Origin: Nitratifractor sp964650685
GTDB taxonomy: Bacteria; Campylobacterota; Campylobacteria; Campylobacterales; Sulfurovaceae
Length of the DNA: 8,218 nucleotides
Assembly: GCA_964650685.1 (NCBI GenBank)
Contig: CAZYUW010000022.1
Coordinates: 1-8,218 of the forward strand
Direction: 5' to 3'
Made by a program: the position numbers and the translations under genes
Part shown: piece by piece, positions 5,134-8,218 of the stretch
Numbering within the stretch: the first letter of the stretch is position 1
Layout: each line of letters begins with the position of its first letter
Notes under the pieces: model-generated
What the model saw: only the letters and a program-made list of their open reading frames with translations
What the model was told of the DNA's origin: nothing
Databases searched by the model: none

Positions 5134-6044
5134 CAGAGCATATCCTTGAGCCTGAAAGTGTAATTGTACGCATCTGTATGGCAGACATCGAAACAACGAC
5201 CGCAAAGCGTGCAATCTCCATTGATCACTATCTGCTTTTGTATTCCGTTCTCTTTGCGTTTGGCATCGTATTTCGGCTTGGTAAATTCAAGTACATGATT
5301 TTCGAAACAGGCATCCAAACAAGCTCCGCAGTGATCACATTTGTGCATATCCCATTCGACTTTCGTGGCATTTATCCATCCAAGCAGATTGTATGTAGTA
5401 CCGACTGGACATATATACTTGCACCACATGCGCCTGGAGTAGAATATCTCAAAAAGCAAAATCACCACAACCCAGACGATTGCCAGGCTCCAGCCATACA
5501 CAATGAAACGACTCAGTATTCCTATAGGGTTGATCACCTCGAAGACTAGAAAGCCATCCAAAAATGTAACGACGATAAAAACACCCCAAAAAGCGAATCT
5601 TATCCTTGGATCCCATTTTCGCTCTTTTATGACTCTTTTTGTCACCAGTTTCTGATGGATATGTTCGCCAATTTCACTGACAATCCCATATGGACATGCC
5701 CAGGCGCAAAAACTTTTTCCTCCTACAAGTAGATAAAATACAGCGATGGTCAACGAACCTATGATCATGTTCGTGTGAATGACATGCGTCGCCGCCCAGG
5801 TCTCTATAGCGGTAAACAGATCTATCATATGAAAACCCAGCAACCTGGAGCCATTCATCGTTCCTTCCAGCAACTGTATATCGATATGGTACGAAAGGAA
5901 AAAAGCAATATTTATGACAATAACGCTGATCCAGCGCCACATACGCCATGTCGGCCTGAGTTTGCCGGATCGGGTTTTATAGTAAAAAGTCGACAAGAAA
6001 GAGGTTCTGATGATATCTTTGATACTGCTGTTATACCGATCCAC
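5133..6044 (-). CDS. nosH: NosH, NapH-like membrane iron-sulfur protein
   Basis: A 303-residue polytopic protein. It starts at GTG (6044), supported by AAAGGAG with a 5-nt spacer. Four membrane segments are visible near 37-52, 94-109, 148-170 and 181-202. CAWACP (113-118) and CKYICP (208-213) are the paired CX3CP motifs of the NapH family, thought to lie on the cytoplasmic side and take part in electron transfer from menaquinol. Two 4Fe-4S sites follow in a cytoplasmic C-terminal domain: CDHCGACLDAC (236-246) and CTLCGRCFDVC (278-288). With NosG it is proposed to form a quinol dehydrogenase feeding NosC1, NosC2 and NosZ, standing in for NosR. It is separated from nosC2 by 20 nt and overlaps nosF by 1 nt. 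Confidence 0.92.
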   Translation of the reverse strand: MDRYNSSIKDIIRTSFLSTFYYKTRSGKLRPTWRMWRWISVIVINIAFFLSYHIDIQLLEGTMNGSRLLGFHMIDLFTAIETWAATHVIHTNMIIGSLTIAVFYLLVGGKSFCAWACPYGIVSEIGEHIHQKLVTKRVIKERKWDPRIRFAFWGVFIVVTFLDGFLVFEVINPIGILSRFIVYGWSLAIVWVVVILLFEIFYSRRMWCKYICPVGTTYNLLGWINATKVEWDMHKCDHCGACLDACFENHVLEFTKPKYDAKRKENGIQKQIVINGDCTLCGRCFDVCHTDAYNYTFRLKDML

Positions 6045-6064
6045 TGGGACTCCTTTGTCAATAT

Positions 6065-6583
6065 CTATTTTTCCGCCGATTTCAGCTTGGACTGAAATGT
6101 GGCTATCTCGCTGCTGAGGGCATCCAGTTCGCTCTCTTTCATTTTCGCGAGCAAGCCGTACATGACATAGTTTTTTCTCGTTCCGGACTTGAAATCACTC
6201 AATGCTTTTCTGACCTTCTCCCTGCTCATGCCAATGAGTTTTGGACCGATGATCCCTTCTCCATTCACGCCATGACACGAAGAGCATCTCTGTTTATACA
6301 AAGGGCTGACCTTGAAAGCCATGGCGCTTCCCGCTCTGTCGCGAAGAGCTTTGAGTTTCTTGGCTGCCTCGTCTTCCTCTTTTTCAGCTCGAGTATCAGT
6401 CGTCACGCTTTTGCCGTTTTTGGTACTTTCAACAACATTTTTCCGTACAGGCACTTCCAGTTTGGACTTTTCTATGATTTCCTCTATTTGACCGTATCTA
6501 TCGGCTTCCCTGTCGAGATTGATCATAAATATGACAGCCCACACGGCCAAAGCTGTGGCTACCGCTGCTATGATATGTTTCAT
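6065..6583 (-). CDS. nosC2: NosC2, membrane-anchored monohaem cytochrome c
   Basis: A 172-residue protein. Residues 3-21 form one hydrophobic segment with no obvious cleavage site, so the protein is probably anchored in the inner membrane with its haem domain in the periplasm. A charged linker of about 60 residues (Glu/Lys-rich, 24-85) leads to a compact cytochrome c domain with CSSCH at 100-104, GPKLIG at 113-118 and candidate distal Met at 141 or 148. This matches the NosC2 cytochromes of clade II nos clusters, proposed to relay electrons between NosGH and NosZ. Its ATG overlaps the nosC1 stop (ATGA). The haem domain aligns well with that of NosC1, suggesting an old duplication. Confidence 0.9.
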   Translation of the reverse strand: MKHIIAAVATALAVWAVIFMINLDREADRYGQIEEIIEKSKLEVPVRKNVVESTKNGKSVTTDTRAEKEEDEAAKKLKALRDRAGSAMAFKVSPLYKQRCSSCHGVNGEGIIGPKLIGMSREKVRKALSDFKSGTRKNYVMYGLLAKMKESELDALSSEIATFQSKLKSAEK

Positions 6584-7167
6584 TGCTCCCTTCCTTTTCT
6601 CATTTTTTGTATCTGCTTGTTGAACTCGGCTATTTCATCCGCAATTGATTTGAGCTCATCGTCACTCATTCGACTCACCAGCTGCTTCATGAGAACATTT
6701 TTTTTCTCTCCGCTTTTAAATGCCGTGATTTTTTTGTATATATATGTTCCGTTTTTATCGAGCAGGGACGGCCCAATGACACCATTGGCATAATCATCGT
6801 GGCACGGAGAGCATTTGACTATAAAATTTCTGCTCAGCTTTTTGATCATCATGGTTATCATTACCCGCTCGTATGGAGAACGAATATTCAAATAGGCATC
6901 CAGTGTGGTTCTGCGCCTGATCTCGCCGCCATCTTCCGTATCGTTGTCTTTTTTTTCTTTATTGTAAGAGTAGTAAAACTGGCCGGAATTGCTTTTCGAT
7001 TTCGATTGTGAATTCTCTCTTTTTTTGACAACACCTTTGGTTATCTTGATCTCCTTTGGCGTCCCAACACTATTTTTGTTTTCCTCTTTTTCTCTGCTTC
7101 CGCATCCAGTGATCGATGCGATGGATATCGCAACAATCAATCCTGTCGTCACCAATGAACTACGCAT
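6580..7167 (-). CDS. nosC1: NosC1, lipoprotein monohaem cytochrome c
   Basis: A 195-residue protein starting at an ATG that overlaps the nosG stop by 8 nt, with AAAGGA upstream. The signal ends in lipobox SITGC, with Cys22 the likely acylation site, so it should be tethered to a membrane by lipid where NosC2 uses a helix. A hydrophilic linker of nearly 95 residues follows, rich in Lys, Ser, Asn and Glu and low in complexity. The haem domain carries CSPCH at 119-123, GPSLL at 132-136, and candidate distal Met at 160 or 167. The family role is electron transfer from NosGH towards NosZ. The linker is longer and more polar than in NosC2, so the haem domain could reach further into the periplasm. 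Confidence 0.9.
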   Translation of the reverse strand: MRSSLVTTGLIVAISIASITGCGSREKEENKNSVGTPKEIKITKGVVKKRENSQSKSKSNSGQFYYSYNKEKKDNDTEDGGEIRRRTTLDAYLNIRSPYERVMITMMIKKLSRNFIVKCSPCHDDYANGVIGPSLLDKNGTYIYKKITAFKSGEKKNVLMKQLVSRMSDDELKSIADEIAEFNKQIQKMRKGREQ

Positions 7168-7960
7168 CGTTTTTTCCTTTATCGTATATATCCCTATAGC
7201 TTTTTCTCGGAACGATCTTTATGACATTTGTCGGGCAGAGCTCTACGCAAGCACCACACCCGTTGCAAGCTTCCCGTATCTCGGGCAACATACCTCCTCC
7301 ATCGATATCCACCATCCCGATCGCCAAAGTTTTATCAGGATGAAACGGACACATATCGGCACATATCGTACAAGGCTTCTCTCCTCTGTGATTTTCGAGT
7401 TTGGCCAACAACTCCTTTTGAAGACGAACCTTTTCGGGATCACTGTCTGACTTCACCGCTTTGTGCTCTCTTTTCTCTTCGTCTGTCAAAACGAATGTGT
7501 GCTCGTATATGCGATCAATATCGTAATCCGATACCGCCTTGCCGATCTTGGCTAGACATCCATCGGGATTGTGAACGACAGCAACTCCCATATGCACGAA
7601 CTCTATGGAGTCGTGCTCATGATCCAATGCCCCACTTGGACACGCAAGTATACATGGAAATGCCTCACACAGATAACATCCTCTCTCTCTGGGATCTATA
7701 TACGCCATACCTACAGCGGCTTTTCCATCCATATCCTCCAGTTTGATCGAATCGTACGGACATACCTGGAGACATTGGCCACACTTGATACACAGTCCCA
7801 GATACTCTTTTTCATCTACAGCACCAGGAGGTCTGAGCCTGGGCTCTGAGCTCTTCAGGTACGGCGCACCCAGTATCCCTCCTGCCGCAGCTATACCGAG
7901 CACACCCAGACCACTGATCTGCTGCATGAATTTGCGTCTGTTTTTTGTATCGGCTTTCAT
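7160..7960 (-). CDS. nosG: NosG, NapG-like ferredoxin with Tat signal
   Basis: A 266-residue periplasmic iron-sulfur protein. A Tat signal is visible (NRRKFMQQISGLGVLG, residues 7-22), consistent with export of a folded, cofactor-loaded protein. Three clusters have complete ligand sets: C57/60/63/67, C95/98/103/107 and C232/235/238/242, the first and last as CxxCxxCxxxC with P. A further site shows only three close cysteines, CTICADMCP (C197, C200, C204); C135 (DGC) is a plausible fourth ligand. This is the NapG/NosG layout with four 4Fe-4S clusters. NosG is proposed to accept electrons from NosH and pass them to NosC1 and NosC2. The ATG overlaps the nosD stop by 4 nt and has AAGGAG upstream. 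Confidence 0.93.
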   Translation of the reverse strand: MKADTKNRRKFMQQISGLGVLGIAAAGGILGAPYLKSSEPRLRPPGAVDEKEYLGLCIKCGQCLQVCPYDSIKLEDMDGKAAVGMAYIDPRERGCYLCEAFPCILACPSGALDHEHDSIEFVHMGVAVVHNPDGCLAKIGKAVSDYDIDRIYEHTFVLTDEEKREHKAVKSDSDPEKVRLQKELLAKLENHRGEKPCTICADMCPFHPDKTLAIGMVDIDGGGMLPEIREACNGCGACVELCPTNVIKIVPRKSYRDIYDKGKNDA

Positions 7961-8218
7961 TTTGCTTTCACTCCTTCAAAGAGTTTTCGTTCACTCATGA
8001 CGGGATGTCGATCCTCAAGCAGCTTGACTGGCTCGGACAGCGGAGCGAGTCTGGCGAGAAAATTCATGATCGAAATTACGGGTGACGCGTAAAAAAACTT
8101 GACATTTGGATTTAGCATCCACATTCTGTCGGCATAGTAGAGAAGTTGATAAGGGGTATCCCCTACTCCGTCTCCATCTTTGTCGAAACCCTGATAATCA
8201 TCCCAGTAGTTACCGTCC
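7957..8218 (-). CDS. nosD: NosD, C-terminal end (cut by window edge)
   Basis: The frame enters at the right edge and ends in TGA at 7959-7957, giving the last 86 residues. It contains GNYWDDYQGFDKDGDGVGD (residues 2-20 of the fragment) followed by TPYQLLYYADRMWM and SPVISIMNFLARLAPLSEP, the characteristic C terminus of NosD. NosD is a periplasmic right-handed beta-helix protein that joins NosF and NosY in building the copper-sulfide cluster of NosZ. The D-rich segment could bind calcium; that is inferred from the acidic pattern. The stop overlaps the nosG start as ATGA. The start, signal peptide and beta-helix repeats are outside the window. Confidence 0.92.
   Translation of the reverse strand, partial: DGNYWDDYQGFDKDGDGVGDTPYQLLYYADRMWMLNPNVKFFYASPVISIMNFLARLAPLSEPVKLLEDRHPVMSERKLFEGVKAK

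Noticed and set aside
5134..5214. 27-residue N-terminal extension of NosF
   Set aside because: It is read out of frame within nosH; the ATG at 5133 overlapping the nosH stop gives a normal NosF start.
6272..6793. Plus-strand frame of 173 codons across nosC1/nosC2
   Set aside because: It is antisense to two genes with CXXCH haem motifs and membrane anchors; no independent support.
1..8218. CRISPR arrays, tRNA/rRNA genes, insertion sequences or phage genes
   Set aside because: I saw no regularly spaced repeats, tRNA-like cloverleaf, transposase motif or terminal repeats; nearly all the window is accounted for by genes on a consistent background.

Overview
The window looks like a chromosomal segment from a Campylobacterota (former Epsilonproteobacteria) bacterium, most plausibly a Sulfurovum/Sulfurimonas-type chemolithotroph. 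The evidence is a clade II nitrous-oxide-reductase (nos) accessory cluster in the order nosD-nosG-nosC1-nosC2-nosH-nosF-nosL-nosY on the minus strand. Two monohaem cytochromes (C1, C2) and NapG/NapH-like iron-sulfur proteins (G, H) take the place of the NosR of classical denitrifiers. The genus is inferred from gene content and style, not from a search.

Layout from the right edge leftwards. Positions 8218-4017 hold the 3' end of nosD and complete nosG, nosC1, nosC2, nosH, nosF and nosL, followed by nosY (4020-3193). Stop/start overlaps of 1 to 14 nt join almost every pair, with one 20-nt gap (C2/H), so this is a tightly coupled operon. It ends with a small NosL-fold protein (3179-2706) whose CxxCGM metal site appears to have become DxxYGI. 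Next comes a stand-alone BON-LysM protein resembling E. coli Kbp/YgaU (2640-2179), with its own TATAAT box. A convergent plus-strand gene (1409-2116) encodes a periplasmic monohaem c-type cytochrome with a long C-terminal extension. Divergent from it, on the minus strand, lies a Met-rich NosL-family protein (1224-499), then a terminator, then a second NosL-family gene that runs off the left edge (390-1). No intergenic gap exceeds 185 bp. I see no tRNA, rRNA, CRISPR array or insertion sequence.

How the parts work together. NosG and NosH probably draw electrons from the quinol pool and pass them to cytochromes NosC1 and NosC2, and so to periplasmic NosZ (outside the window). NosD, NosF and NosY form the ABC complex needed to build the copper-sulfur centre of NosZ, and NosL is its copper-delivering lipoprotein. 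The left part adds three further NosL-fold proteins, giving four in about 4.5 kb, each with a different metal-site or domain make-up. Two of them carry a similar two-cysteine module that looks like a haem-less cytochrome c remnant, once at the N terminus and once at the C terminus.

The 184-bp divergent gap between the Met-rich NosL-like gene and the cytochrome gene holds a near-perfect 18-bp inverted repeat. Its arms sit at the same distance from the -10 box and from the start codon on each side. This suggests that one regulator co-controls both genes.
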